A stretch of DNA of 64,000 nt from Motiliproteus sp965230735 (GTDB lineage Bacteria; Pseudomonadota; Gammaproteobacteria; Pseudomonadales; Balneatricaceae), in assembly GCF_965230735.1 (NCBI RefSeq), contig NZ_OZ246016.1, positions 868,001 through 932,000 on the forward strand. The letters are read 5' to 3'. Shown here in pieces: positions 1-9,011 of this stretch; positions within the stretch are counted from its first letter, which is position 1, and each line of letters starts with the position of its first letter. A program made the position numbers and the translations under genes. The notes under the pieces were generated by a model that saw only the letters and a program-made list of their open reading frames with translations, was not told the origin of the DNA and did no database searches.

Positions 1-380
1 AGTGTGGAATCGTCCAGTGCATCGAGCAGGCGCAGGTTCTGTTTGAGCTGATCCACCGCCGCGGCGGCGGTATCGACCAGGGTCAGGTGGGATGCGCCCC
101 GTGACAGGGCTTCTAGCCCCAGCGCGCCGCTGCCGGCAAACAGATCCAGAACCCGGGCGCCCGGCAGTTGGGTTTGCAGCCAGTTGAACAGGGTTTCCCG
201 GACTCGGTCGGTGGTGGGGCGAAGCCCCGGCAGGTCGGCGAATTTGAGCTTACGGCCACGCCAACGCCCGGCGATGATCCGCAGACGCTGCTGGCCGGTC
301 TTGGCGTTGGCAGCCTGTCCCGGCCCGTTGGGGCGTGAGCGGCGGCGAGAAGCGGCGGGTTTTGACGGGCGTCGGGGCAT
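1..380 (-). CDS. rsmD: 16S rRNA (guanine966-N2)-methyltransferase RsmD, N-terminal part
   Basis: The leftward frame reads from an ATG at 380 and runs off the window edge, so only about 126 N-terminal residues are present. The protein starts with a basic linker (MPRRPSKPAASRRR), then the RsmD hallmark RIIAGRWRGRKLKF, then LRPTTDRVRETLFNWL, and the SAM-binding motif I LDLFAGSGALGLEALSRGA. RsmD methylates G966 of 16S rRNA on assembling 30S subunits using S-adenosylmethionine. The NPPY catalytic motif would lie beyond the edge. It follows the M16-like gene by 48 nt on the same strand and may be co-transcribed with it. The rsmD / M16 / ftsY neighbourhood is known from pseudomonads, which supports the call. 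Confidence 0.93.
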   Translation of the reverse strand, partial: MPRRPSKPAASRRRSRPNGPGQAANAKTGQQRLRIIAGRWRGRKLKFADLPGLRPTTDRVRETLFNWLQTQLPGARVLDLFAGSGALGLEALSRGASHLTLVDTAAAAVDQLKQNLRLLDALDDST

Positions 381-428
381 ATCAGAATCGCTTTTTAACT
401 GGCTGTCGTGGATGGATAGGGCTTGGGG

Positions 429-1571
429 TTAAGGCTTGGTCAGGGTTTCGCTGCCGAAGCGCTCGGGACTTAACTCGGCTTCTAGCTGTTGCCGCAAAGT
501 CGCTCCATCAAGGTTCGCTATTGTAGCCTCAAACCGGGGCAGATAATCCAACGGCAACTCGTAGAAGGCGATCACCTCCAGCTGCTCCAGCAGCGCGTCC
601 GGTCGCTGGGGCAGCGCTTCCAGTTGTTCACCGATTTGTTCCGCCAGTTGGCGCACCTCCCAGTCCTTCATTCCGTTCAGGCGTTGCTGAATCGACTGCA
701 GTTGGTTTGGCAGACTGGCGTCGCTGTGCCTGGGCAGCCAGACCCGCCAGCTTCGTTGGGCGCTGCTCAGTTGTTGGATCTGGAACTGCTCGCTGAGTCC
801 GGCCAGGACGCGGCTGTGGAGCAGCACTTGAGTAAAGCTGCCCTGGTTTCTGCCCGGCAAGGGCTGCCAGGGTGCGGCGGCGGCAACCGGTGCGGTGCGA
901 GTTTCGGCAGGCGGCCAAGGTTGGCCCGGCGGCAGCTGAGTCAGCCAGGATTGAAGGGGCGGCTGCCAGCTGTCGATTTCGGATGCGCGCAGTGCCAGTC
1001 GCAGATTGGTCTGATTGAACAGCTGTTGCTGTAACGTCTCCAGCGCCTGGGCTGTCGGCAGGGCTGGATCGCCGCGGAGTTGTCGATCCAGCCGTTGCAG
1101 TCGGCTCTGTTGGTCGCGCTGCAGGTGGCGACGGGCTTGCTCGAGAGCGAGTTGCTGCTGGCGCTGCTCGAGGCTGAACGGCATTGTCAGCGCGTTCAGC
1201 AGCTGGGCAAGCCGATCACTTAGGTCGGCGGTAGAGGCTGGGGTATGGATCAGGGTTAGCCGATCCGGATGGGGCTGCAGTTGCCACTGTGTCGCCAGGC
1301 CGGCTTGTTGCAGGCGTTGCTGTAGCAGTTCGTTGAGTAAGAGCGCCGCCGTCGACATCTGCAGCCCGGGATCGGGCAGGGCGAAGCTGAGTCGAAGTTG
1401 AGCCGGTTGCTCGGCGTCGCTCAGGTGGGTCAGCACCACGCCGTCCAGCTGCCGACGCTCAAAGTCTGGCCAGGGGTTGGTATCGATCGACAGCAGCGCC
1501 ACCGCTGCGACGCAGACGATGATGATCAGGTTGAGTTGGCGGCGATTGAACAGGGGTTTGTGGGGCTTCAT
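429..1571 (-). CDS. membrane-anchored M16-peptidase-like protein, probably inactive
   Basis: This codes for 380 residues from the ATG at 1571, which has an AAGGAG site 5 nt upstream; a longer in-frame start at 1700 has no such site. Residues about 10-25 form one hydrophobic anchor (LNLIIIVCVAAVALLSI), followed by a Gln- and Leu-rich domain. Position between rsmD and ftsY matches the zinc-protease-like M16 genes of pseudomonads, and phrases such as 'LSDRLAQLLNALTMPFSLEQRQQ' and 'LYxxPLDYL' resemble M16 folds. I see no HxxEH zinc motif, so an active protease is unlikely. The family call rests on context and weak sequence resemblance. It diverges from the small ORF and ftsY across 159 nt. Confidence 0.6.
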   Translation of the reverse strand: MKPHKPLFNRRQLNLIIIVCVAAVALLSIDTNPWPDFERRQLDGVVLTHLSDAEQPAQLRLSFALPDPGLQMSTAALLLNELLQQRLQQAGLATQWQLQPHPDRLTLIHTPASTADLSDRLAQLLNALTMPFSLEQRQQQLALEQARRHLQRDQQSRLQRLDRQLRGDPALPTAQALETLQQQLFNQTNLRLALRASEIDSWQPPLQSWLTQLPPGQPWPPAETRTAPVAAAAPWQPLPGRNQGSFTQVLLHSRVLAGLSEQFQIQQLSSAQRSWRVWLPRHSDASLPNQLQSIQQRLNGMKDWEVRQLAEQIGEQLEALPQRPDALLEQLEVIAFYELPLDYLPRFEATIANLDGATLRQQLEAELSPERFGSETLTKP

Positions 1572-1644
1572 TGCCACTCCTTGAAACAGGCTTAGAAGTC
1601 TAACCGCAGCAAGCGCTTGCGTCAGCAACAGCGGCGCAGAACTG

Positions 1645-1653
1645 TGGTAACAT
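1645..1653 (+). promoter_or_regulatory. possible extended -10 element upstream of ftsY
   Basis: TGGTAACAT fits an extended -10 element (TG-N-TAACAT) facing ftsY, in the 159 nt gap between two divergent genes. No good -35 lies at 17 nt, so the call is tentative. Confidence 0.3.
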
Positions 1654-1730
1654 TTGCCGCTGTTTGGCTTGCCGTTTTGCGACGATGCGTCCCAGGGCAA
1701 GCGTATCGTAATTTGAGTGGATCTGAATTG

Positions 1731-1859
1731 ATGAACGGGTTGGTTCAGGCTCTAGGTGGGCCCGAGATATTTCCCTACGTAATGGGGGCGCTGGCGTTGG
1801 TTATTTCGCTGGCCGGGGCTTACTGGTTAACCCGTTCGGATAATGGAGCGGATAACTAA
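1731..1859 (+). CDS. putative 42-residue single-pass membrane protein ahead of ftsY
   Basis: An ATG at 1731 opens a 42-codon frame ending in TAA at 1857-1859, one base before the ftsY ATG. The product has a short polar N-terminus, one membrane-spanning stretch (FPYVMGALALVISLAGAYWL) and a polar tail ending RSDNGADN. No family is recognised. The tight junction with ftsY suggests translational coupling, because the ftsY ribosome binding site (GGAG at 1845-1848) lies inside this frame. The frame is short enough to be chance, and its own ribosome binding site is weak (GAGTGG about 15 nt upstream). A longer frame from 1617 exists, but its N-terminus looks like untranslated leader. Confidence 0.45.
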   Translation: MNGLVQALGGPEIFPYVMGALALVISLAGAYWLTRSDNGADN

Positions 1860-1860
1860 T

Positions 1861-3234
<1,374 letters not shown>

Positions 3235-3271
3235 GTTCCTTAGTCTTTACCAAAACCAGACGAGCGCCGCG

Positions 3272-3928
3272 ATGATCCGGTTCGATAATGTCAGCATGCG
3301 CTACCCCGGCGGCCACGAAGCACTGAGCCGGGTCAGCTTCAGTTTGGAGCGCGGCGAGATGGCCTTTCTGACCGGCCACTCCGGAGCCGGTAAGAGTACC
3401 CTGCTGAAGCTGATCATGCTGATGGAGAGGGCCTCACAGGGCCAGGTGTTTGTCGGCGATCAGAACCTGAACCGGATGGCGGTCGATCAGATTCCGTTTC
3501 TGCGCCGCAAGATCGGGGTGGTGTTCCAGAATCATCAGCTGCTGTTCGACCGCAGCGTGTTCGACAATATCGCGCTGCCGCTGCAGATCTCCGGCTACGA
3601 GAAGAGCAGCATCGGCCGGCGGGTACGGGCGGCACTGGACAAGGTCGGCCTGCTCAACAAAGAGAAACTCAACCCGATTTTACTCTCCACCGGCGAGCAG
3701 CAGCGGATCGGTCTGGCCCGGGCGATCGTCAACAAGCCCCAGGTGCTGCTGGCGGACGAGCCTACCGGCAACCTGGATCCGCAACTGTCGGCCGAGGTGA
3801 TGGGCCTGTTTCATCAGTTCAATCAGGTCGGCGTCACCGTACTGGTGGCCAGTCACGATCTGGATCTGATCTCGCGGATGCCGCACCGCTGTCTGACCTT
3901 GCAACAGGGGCGGTTGGCCGATGCGTAG
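3272..3928 (+). CDS. ftsE: cell division ATP-binding protein FtsE
   Basis: A 218-residue ABC ATPase that works with FtsX at the septum to activate cell-wall amidases through EnvC-type partners. It has Walker A GHSGAGKS (35-42), Q-loop FQNHQLL and Walker B VLLADEPTGNLD followed by the H-loop ASHDLDL. The signature motif reads LSTGEQQR (138-145) rather than the common LSGGEQQR. The ATG at 3272 gives the standard MIRFDNVSMRYPGG start. The end overlaps ftsX by 8 nt, so translation is probably coupled. Confidence 0.96.
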   Translation: MIRFDNVSMRYPGGHEALSRVSFSLERGEMAFLTGHSGAGKSTLLKLIMLMERASQGQVFVGDQNLNRMAVDQIPFLRRKIGVVFQNHQLLFDRSVFDNIALPLQISGYEKSSIGRRVRAALDKVGLLNKEKLNPILLSTGEQQRIGLARAIVNKPQVLLADEPTGNLDPQLSAEVMGLFHQFNQVGVTVLVASHDLDLISRMPHRCLTLQQGRLADA

Positions 3929-4913
3929 TAGCCCTCAGCAAGACAAGCCCAAGGCGCGCGGTAGCGCCTCTACCCAGCAGCCCGATCTGAAGGACCGCGG
4001 CGGCAGCTACCTGAACCACCACTTCGAAACCGCCAAGGTCAGTTGGCAGCGGTTGATGGCGACGCCGTTGGCAACCCTGATGACGCTGATGATGATCGCC
4101 ATCGCGCTGAGCCTGCCGGGTGTGCTCTATGTCGGGCTGCAGAATGTCGAACAGTTGGGGCAGCGCTGGCAGGGCTCGGCCCAGCTGTCGGTATTTCTGG
4201 CCGACAGCCTAAGCGAGGCGGAGGGTCGTGATCTGGCCCAGCAACTGAGCGATAACAGCCAATTCAGCCAGCTCAGTTATCTTTCCAAAGACGAGGCGCT
4301 GGCCGAATTCAAGGCCTATGCCGGTTTTGGCAATGCGCTGGAGCTGCTGAAGGAAAATCCGCTGCCGGCGGTGATTCTGATTACTCCCAGCACCGACTAC
4401 CTGCTGTCGGATGATCTGTCCGATCTGACCCAGCAGCTGCTATCGCTCGATGGGGTCGACGATGTGCGGATCGATATGGATTGGGTCCAGCGACTGCAGG
4501 CGATGGTCGTTCTGGGTCAGCGCACGGTGCTGCTGTTGGGATTGCTGCTGGCGCTGGGGGTGGTGCTGGTGGTCGGCAATACGATCCGGCTGGAGATCCA
4601 GAACCGCCGTGATGAGATTATCGTGGTCAAGTTGGTTGGCGGCACCGACAGCTTTGTCCGGCGGCCGTTTTTGTATACCGGTTTCTGGTATGGCATCGGT
4701 GCCGGGCTTGTGGCCTGGATGTTGGTGCAGTTGAGTTTATGGTACCTGGGAACAGTGGTGGATCGGTTGATCCAGTTGTACCATTCGGAGTTTCAGCTTC
4801 AAGGGTTGGGGCTGGGGGCAACGTTGTTGTTGATGTTAATTGCCGTGACACTGGGTAGCGGCGGGGCATGGTTGGCGGTGCTAAGGCATCTGCGGGCCAT
4901 CGAACCCCGTTGA
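3921..4913 (+). CDS. ftsX: cell division ABC transporter permease FtsX
   Basis: A 330-residue inner-membrane protein with the FtsX layout: a cytoplasmic N-terminus of about 45 residues, TM1 (ATLMTLMMIAIALSLPGVLYV), a periplasmic domain of about 120 residues, then three membrane segments in the C-terminal half with LLLGLLLALGVVLVVGNTIRLEIQNRRDEI in between. The NTIRLEIQNRRDEI-VVKLVGGTDSFVRRPFLY block is diagnostic. Translation starts inside ftsE (8 nt overlap). In many gammaproteobacteria rpoH follows directly; here a chemoreceptor gene intervenes. Confidence 0.96.
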   Translation: MRSSPQQDKPKARGSASTQQPDLKDRGGSYLNHHFETAKVSWQRLMATPLATLMTLMMIAIALSLPGVLYVGLQNVEQLGQRWQGSAQLSVFLADSLSEAEGRDLAQQLSDNSQFSQLSYLSKDEALAEFKAYAGFGNALELLKENPLPAVILITPSTDYLLSDDLSDLTQQLLSLDGVDDVRIDMDWVQRLQAMVVLGQRTVLLLGLLLALGVVLVVGNTIRLEIQNRRDEIIVVKLVGGTDSFVRRPFLYTGFWYGIGAGLVAWMLVQLSLWYLGTVVDRLIQLYHSEFQLQGLGLGATLLLMLIAVTLGSGGAWLAVLRHLRAIEPR

Positions 4914-4989
4914 CCGGTGTGTGAGTTAGCGCTGGACTGGATGAAAAGTGCTTTTCAGGTAGTAGCGAAGGCGCACCAGGAGGTGCTTC

Positions 4990-6084
4990 ATGTTTGGATC
5001 AGGAAAGCTAAAGCAACAAAACGAACAACTCCAGCAGCAGCTGGATCAGACTCAACGTCAGGTTGAGCAGCTCGAAAGCGAGCTTCAACAGGCACGCGAG
5101 CAGGCGGAACATGCCCAGGCCAGTGTCAACGATGCCCACCGCCAGCAACAGGAACGCTTCCGCACGCTCTGGTTTACCGGCGCCGATGCGGTGTTGGAAG
5201 TGCGTGAATCGATGGCCCAGTCGGCCAGTGTACTCTACGACGAGCGCCACATTCTCGATGATGCCAAAGATGTTTTCTCCCGCAGTGCTTCAACGCTGGA
5301 GGCGATGGAGTCATCGCTGCAGGCGATTGCTGCCGATGCCGAGCGCAACTGTGAGCATGTCGGCGAGCTGCAGAACACCGCCCAGGAGATCAACAAGTTC
5401 GTCGGGGCGATCAGCGAAATCTCCGAACAGACCAACCTGCTGGCACTGAACGCGGCCATCGAAGCGGCCCGAGCCGGTGAGCAGGGGCGTGGTTTTGCGG
5501 TGGTGGCCGATGAGGTTCGTGCGCTGGCGCAGAAGGCCAATTCCGCCAGCTCCGAAATCACCCGTTTGGTTGGCAATATCACCCAGCGCACCGCCGTGGC
5601 CGACAGCGATATCCGCGGCATGGCCGAGCAGAGTCAGGATCTGGTCTCCTCCACCAACGAGGTCAGCGGCGCGGTGACCGAAGTGGTCGACCTGTCCCAC
5701 AAGATGCACCGGATCGTCAGCCGGACCGCTGCCGAGACCTTTATCGAAACCGTCAAACTGGACCATGTGGTCTGGAAGACCGAAGTCTACAAGCGTCTGC
5801 TGGGGCTGAGCAGCAAACAGGCCAACGAGTTTGCCGACCATACCCAGTGCCGCTTGGGCAAGTGGTACTTCGAAGGTGACGGTCGCCAGTTCTACTCCGA
5901 CAGCAGCAGCTTCCGCCTGCTGGATGGTCCCCATAAAGGGGTTCATGACAGTGGCCTGCAGGCGCTGGCGCTGATGGAGAAAGACGATTGCGAGGGTGCG
6001 CTGGGCGCCCTGGCCGACATGGAAGAGTACAGCGCCCGGGTGCTGGATCTACTCTGTCAGCTGTCCAACGAGCTGGTCCAATAG
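4990..6084 (+). CDS. soluble methyl-accepting chemotaxis protein with zinc-binding CZB domain
   Basis: A 364-residue chemoreceptor with no signal peptide or membrane segment. Residues 4-55 form a Gln/Glu coiled coil. A signalling hairpin follows, with its conserved tip at about 156-180 (IEAARAGEQGRGFAVVADEVRALA). The C-terminal CZB domain shows the 3His/1Cys zinc set: His259 (LDHVVWK), Cys287 (CRLGKWY), His315 and His319 (PHKGVH). CZB receptors are known to sense zinc and hypochlorite-type oxidants. An AGGAGGTG site precedes the ATG. The gene lies between ftsX and rpoH, 76 nt after ftsX, an unusual place for a chemoreceptor. It could feed chemotaxis or a c-di-GMP pathway. Confidence 0.93.
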   Translation: MFGSGKLKQQNEQLQQQLDQTQRQVEQLESELQQAREQAEHAQASVNDAHRQQQERFRTLWFTGADAVLEVRESMAQSASVLYDERHILDDAKDVFSRSASTLEAMESSLQAIAADAERNCEHVGELQNTAQEINKFVGAISEISEQTNLLALNAAIEAARAGEQGRGFAVVADEVRALAQKANSASSEITRLVGNITQRTAVADSDIRGMAEQSQDLVSSTNEVSGAVTEVVDLSHKMHRIVSRTAAETFIETVKLDHVVWKTEVYKRLLGLSSKQANEFADHTQCRLGKWYFEGDGRQFYSDSSSFRLLDGPHKGVHDSGLQALALMEKDDCEGALGALADMEEYSARVLDLLCQLSNELVQ

Positions 6085-6098
6085 CGCTATTAAGCAGG

Positions 6099-6178
6099 CG
6101 GACAAAATAGGCTTCGTTGCTATCTTGTCCGTCTCCCGGCGGCCAATGCTGACGTATTTCAGCATCAGTTTGTTGGCC
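6099..6178 (+). other. two strong stem-loops downstream of the CZB receptor gene
   Basis: CGGACAA-a-ATAG (6099-6110) pairs with CTAT-c-TTGTCCG (6120-6131). A second structure nests an ATGCTGA/TCAGCAT stem (6146-6152 with 6159-6165) inside a GGCCAA/TTGGCC stem (6141-6146 with 6173-6178). Neither has a T-run, so they look like mRNA 3' end or processing structures rather than a classical terminator. Confidence 0.55.
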
Positions 6179-6223
6179 CGCAGGGTGAATATTCTCAAGC
6201 CGATCAAGCGCTTAGTCCGTGAC

Positions 6224-6252
6224 TTGCGATAGGCTTGAACGGCCGTTATAGT
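6224..6252 (+). promoter_or_regulatory. putative sigma-70 promoter of rpoH
   Basis: TTGCGA (6224-6229), a 17 nt spacer and TATAGT (6247-6252) form a good housekeeping promoter. Transcription would begin near 6258-6260, about 100 nt before the rpoH ATG. Confidence 0.6.
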
Positions 6253-6259
6253 TACTGGT

Positions 6260-6315
6260 CCCGTGCATTCCTGTGCGGGATTTTCGATGGAACCTTTGTT
6301 ATCGCCAAGGGTCCA
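6260..6315 (+). promoter_or_regulatory. structured 5' leader of rpoH with a terminator-like hairpin
   Basis: CCCGTGCA (6260-6267) pairs with TGTGCGGG (6272-6279) around a TTCC loop and is followed by ATTTT. This places a small attenuator-like hairpin at the predicted 5' end. TGGAACCTT (6288-6296) then pairs imperfectly with AAGGGTCCA (6307-6315). Function is inferred only; leader or thermosensor control of rpoH is known in other bacteria. Confidence 0.4.
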
Positions 6316-6360
6316 TTAATCGACATTTTGAATTTGCGATAAGAGGTCGATAGATAGCGT

Positions 6361-7215
6361 ATGGGTACCAGCCTGCAACCGATGGATCTGATGAGCCCGG
6401 GGCGTAACCTCGATGCTTATATTTCCACCGTCAGTGCGATCCCGATTTTGAGCCCTGAAGAGGAGCGCTCGCTGACCGAGCGGCTCTACTACCAGCAGGA
6501 CCTGGAAGCGGCACGCCAGTTGGTTATGTCGCATCTGCGCTTTGTCGTCCATATCGCCAAGAGCTATTCCGGCTACGGCCTGAATCAGGCCGATCTGATC
6601 CAAGAAGGTAACGTTGGCCTGATGAAGGCGATCAAACGCTTTGACCCCCGGGTCGGCGTTCGACTGGTGTCCTTCGCGGTGCACTGGATCAAAGCCGAGA
6701 TGCACGAGTTCATCCTGAAGAACTGGCGTATCGTCAAGGTGGCGACCACCAAGGCCCAGCGTAAGCTGTTCTTCAACCTGCGCAGCTCCAAGAAGAGCCT
6801 GTCCTGGCTGACCAACGATGAGGTCGACGCGATGGCGACCGATCTCAAGGTCGAGCCGGCGGTTGTTCGCGAGATGGAGCGTCGCATGAGCGCCAGCGAT
6901 GCGGCCTTTGATCTGGGTGTCGACGACGACAACGAGGAGGCCTACAAGGCCCCGGCCTACTACCTGGAAGACAAGCGCAACGACCCGGCCCGTCTGGTTG
7001 AGGATGCCCAGTGGGATCAGGATAGCAACGCACGACTGGCGTCGGCGATCGGCGATCTGGACGAGCGCAGCCGTAACATCCTGGTGCAGCGTTGGCTCAG
7101 CGAAGAGAAGGCGACTCTGCACGAGTTGGCGGCTGAGTATCAGGTTTCTGCTGAGCGGATTCGTCAGCTGGAAAAGAACGCGATGAAAAAGGTTCGGGCG
7201 GTACTGGAGGCCTGA
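6361..7215 (+). CDS. rpoH: RNA polymerase sigma-32 factor (heat shock)
   Basis: A 284-residue sigma factor, the usual length for RpoH. Region 2 contains LVMSHLRFVVHIAKSYSGYGLNQADLIQEGNVGLMKAIKRFDP, and the RpoH box QRKLFFNLRSS (about residues 133-143) separates it from other group 3 sigmas. Region 4 ends with the helix-turn-helix ATLHELAAEYQVSAERIRQLEKNAMKKVR. It directs transcription of chaperone and protease genes. The AGAGG ribosome binding site lies rather far (about 14 nt) from the ATG, so initiation may be weak or structure-dependent. The gene is separated from ftsX by the CZB receptor and probably uses its own promoter at 6224-6252. Confidence 0.97.
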   Translation: MGTSLQPMDLMSPGRNLDAYISTVSAIPILSPEEERSLTERLYYQQDLEAARQLVMSHLRFVVHIAKSYSGYGLNQADLIQEGNVGLMKAIKRFDPRVGVRLVSFAVHWIKAEMHEFILKNWRIVKVATTKAQRKLFFNLRSSKKSLSWLTNDEVDAMATDLKVEPAVVREMERRMSASDAAFDLGVDDDNEEAYKAPAYYLEDKRNDPARLVEDAQWDQDSNARLASAIGDLDERSRNILVQRWLSEEKATLHELAAEYQVSAERIRQLEKNAMKKVRAVLEA

Positions 7216-7324
7216 TCCTGATTTGATCGTTACAAACGCCGGGCTTGTCCCGGCGTTGTCGTTTCTGGCCGACAGAGCCGGTCGAGAAGCGGCGTATCCA
7301 TTAAGGTTGTGGAGGATGTTTGCG

Positions 7325-7735
7325 ATGACACAACTATCGCTGAGAGGGCGCTGGATGCTGATCCTGGCGGCGCTGATGGGCGCGGCGTCGGTGGGATTGA
7401 GTGCGGCGGCGGCCCATGGCCTGGCCGGTCTGGTTGGACCGGAACATATCGAGCGACTCCAGACCGCCAACCGCTACCTGACCCACTACAGCTTGGTGAT
7501 CCTGGTGCTGGGCTTGTTTTACCAGTATCGTCCCTGGCCGGGGCTGCGCTGGGTGGTCGGCCTGTTTGCCGTTGGAACCGGTATTTTTTGTGGTGCTTTG
7601 TATATACTCTGCGTCACTGAAATCAGCTGGTTTGCGCGGCTTACCCCGATCGGGGGGTTAACCCTGCTGGGGGCCTGGCTGCTGTTGGCCGGGGTCGTCT
7701 GGCGACAAGGCGCACAGAGTCGGAGAGAGTCATGA
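7325..7735 (+). CDS. DUF423 family small inner-membrane protein
   Basis: A 136-residue protein with four hydrophobic segments: MLILAALMGAASVGLSAAAAHGL, YSLVILVLGLFYQY, VVGLFAVGTGIFCGALYIL, and LLGAWLLLAGVVW. The pattern A-AAHGL...ERLQTANRYLTHYSL and TPIGGLTLLGAW is typical of DUF423 (YgdD-like) proteins, whose function is not established. The ATG at 7325 is chosen because the GGAGG at 7311-7315 abuts the alternative ATG at 7316. The stop overlaps the thiS start (ATGA), so the two are likely translationally coupled. Confidence 0.85.
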   Translation: MTQLSLRGRWMLILAALMGAASVGLSAAAAHGLAGLVGPEHIERLQTANRYLTHYSLVILVLGLFYQYRPWPGLRWVVGLFAVGTGIFCGALYILCVTEISWFARLTPIGGLTLLGAWLLLAGVVWRQGAQSRRES

Positions 7736-7935
7736 TCGAGATCGAATTGAACGGTGAAGCCCACCAACTTAGCGGACCGACCACGGTCGCCGAGCTGCTG
7801 CAGCAGCTGGGTCTTGGTGATAAGCGTGTGGCGGTGGAATACAACCTCGATATTCTGCCCAAGGGTCGCCATACCGAGACGCCGCTTAGCGCCGGTGATC
7901 GGGTTGAGATTGTCCACGCCATCGGTGGTGGTTGA
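7732..7935 (+). CDS. thiS: sulfur carrier protein ThiS
   Basis: A 67-residue ubiquitin-like protein (MIEIELNGEAHQL ... VEIVHAIGGG). The C-terminal Gly-Gly is adenylated and converted to a thiocarboxylate that donates sulfur to the thiazole ring of thiamine. Length and terminus fit ThiS; the extra Gly at the end is common. The start overlaps the upstream DUF423 gene by 4 nt, and thiG follows after 68 nt. No TPP riboswitch sequence is evident upstream. Confidence 0.95.
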   Translation: MIEIELNGEAHQLSGPTTVAELLQQLGLGDKRVAVEYNLDILPKGRHTETPLSAGDRVEIVHAIGGG

Positions 7936-8003
7936 TTTTCTGCCCCGGCGCCCATATCTAACCCCTATTCGTACCATCCCACTGCCCAATTAGAGAGCAC
8001 ACT

Positions 8004-8798
8004 ATGAGTGAATCCCGCCTGGATACCCCGTTGAGTTTTGCCGGAATGACCTTTAACTCCCGTCTGTTGGTTGGTACCGGTAAGTACAAGGACCTGCAGG
8101 AGACCGGGGAAGCGATCGAAACCAGTGGTGCTGAGATCGTGACCGTGGCGGTGCGTCGAACCAATATCGGTCAAAATCCGGACGAGCCGAATTTGTTGGA
8201 TGTGATCTCGCCGGACAAGTACACCATCCTGCCGAATACCGCCGGCTGTTTTAACGCCAAGGATGCGGTGCGCACCTGTAAGCTGGCCCGCGAGCTGCTG
8301 GACGGCCATGATCTGGTTAAGCTGGAAGTGCTGGGTGATCAGAAAACCCTGTACCCCAATGTCACCGAAACCCTGGTGGCGGCCCGTGAGCTGATCGATG
8401 ACGGCTTTAAAGTCATGGTTTACACCAGCGATGATCCGATCGTCGCCAAAGAGCTGGAAGAGATGGGCTGCGTGGCGGTGATGCCGCTGGGCTCGCTGAT
8501 CGGCTCTGGTCTGGGTATCCGCAATCCCTACAACATCAAGCTGATCCTCGAGAACGCCAATGTGCCGATCCTGGTCGATGCCGGTGTTGGTACCGCCTCC
8601 GATGCTGCCTTGGCGATGGAGCTGGGCTGCGACGGCGTGCTGATGAATACCGCGATCGCCGCTGCCGGTAATCCGGTGCTGATGGCCTCGGCGATGAAAA
8701 AGGCGATCGAAGCCGGACGTGAGGCCTACCTGGCTGGACGGATGCCGCGCAAACTGTACGCCAGCGCGTCGTCCCCGATCGACGGTTTGATCCTCTGA
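8004..8798 (+). CDS. thiG: thiazole synthase ThiG
   Basis: A 264-residue TIM-barrel enzyme that condenses 1-deoxyxylulose 5-phosphate, a glycine-derived imine and ThiS-thiocarboxylate into the thiamine thiazole. Visible family sequence includes FNSRLLVGTGKYKDLQETGEAIETSGAEIVTVAVRR, the Schiff-base lysine in LVKLEVLGD, and the phosphate-binding end VDAGVGTASDAALAMELGCDGVLMNTAIA. It lies downstream of thiS; the rest of the thiamine pathway is not in the window. Confidence 0.97.
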   Translation: MSESRLDTPLSFAGMTFNSRLLVGTGKYKDLQETGEAIETSGAEIVTVAVRRTNIGQNPDEPNLLDVISPDKYTILPNTAGCFNAKDAVRTCKLARELLDGHDLVKLEVLGDQKTLYPNVTETLVAARELIDDGFKVMVYTSDDPIVAKELEEMGCVAVMPLGSLIGSGLGIRNPYNIKLILENANVPILVDAGVGTASDAALAMELGCDGVLMNTAIAAAGNPVLMASAMKKAIEAGREAYLAGRMPRKLYASASSPIDGLIL

Positions 8799-8976
8799 TT
8801 GGATCTTTCGCGTTTTGATATGACGTCAGGCTGCTGAAAGACGCCGCCTGGCGCTGTTATCGCAGGATATTTTCAGTTTCCGGTAACAGATACCTACGAG
8901 CCGAGTCTTCTAGACTTGCAGTTGTCGGTAGCACCGATTCTTCTAACAGGGCAAGCTCGATCTCGAGTTTTGTCAT

Positions 8977-8992
8977 CGACCCAATGGGGTCG
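8977..8992 (+). other. small hairpin ahead of gshA
   Basis: CGACCC-aatg-GGGTCG sits 20 nt before the gshA start in the 213 nt thiG-gshA gap. It has no T-run. I see no convincing promoter in the gap. Confidence 0.3.
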
Positions 8993-9011
8993 CCACTAAC
9001 GGACAGGGCTT

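Noticed and set aside
6316..7470. 384-codon minus-strand frame across rpoH
   Set aside because: Antisense shadow of rpoH and the DUF423 gene.
7216..8003. TPP riboswitch before thiS or thiG
   Set aside because: No conserved THI-element sequence is seen in the short gaps before these genes.
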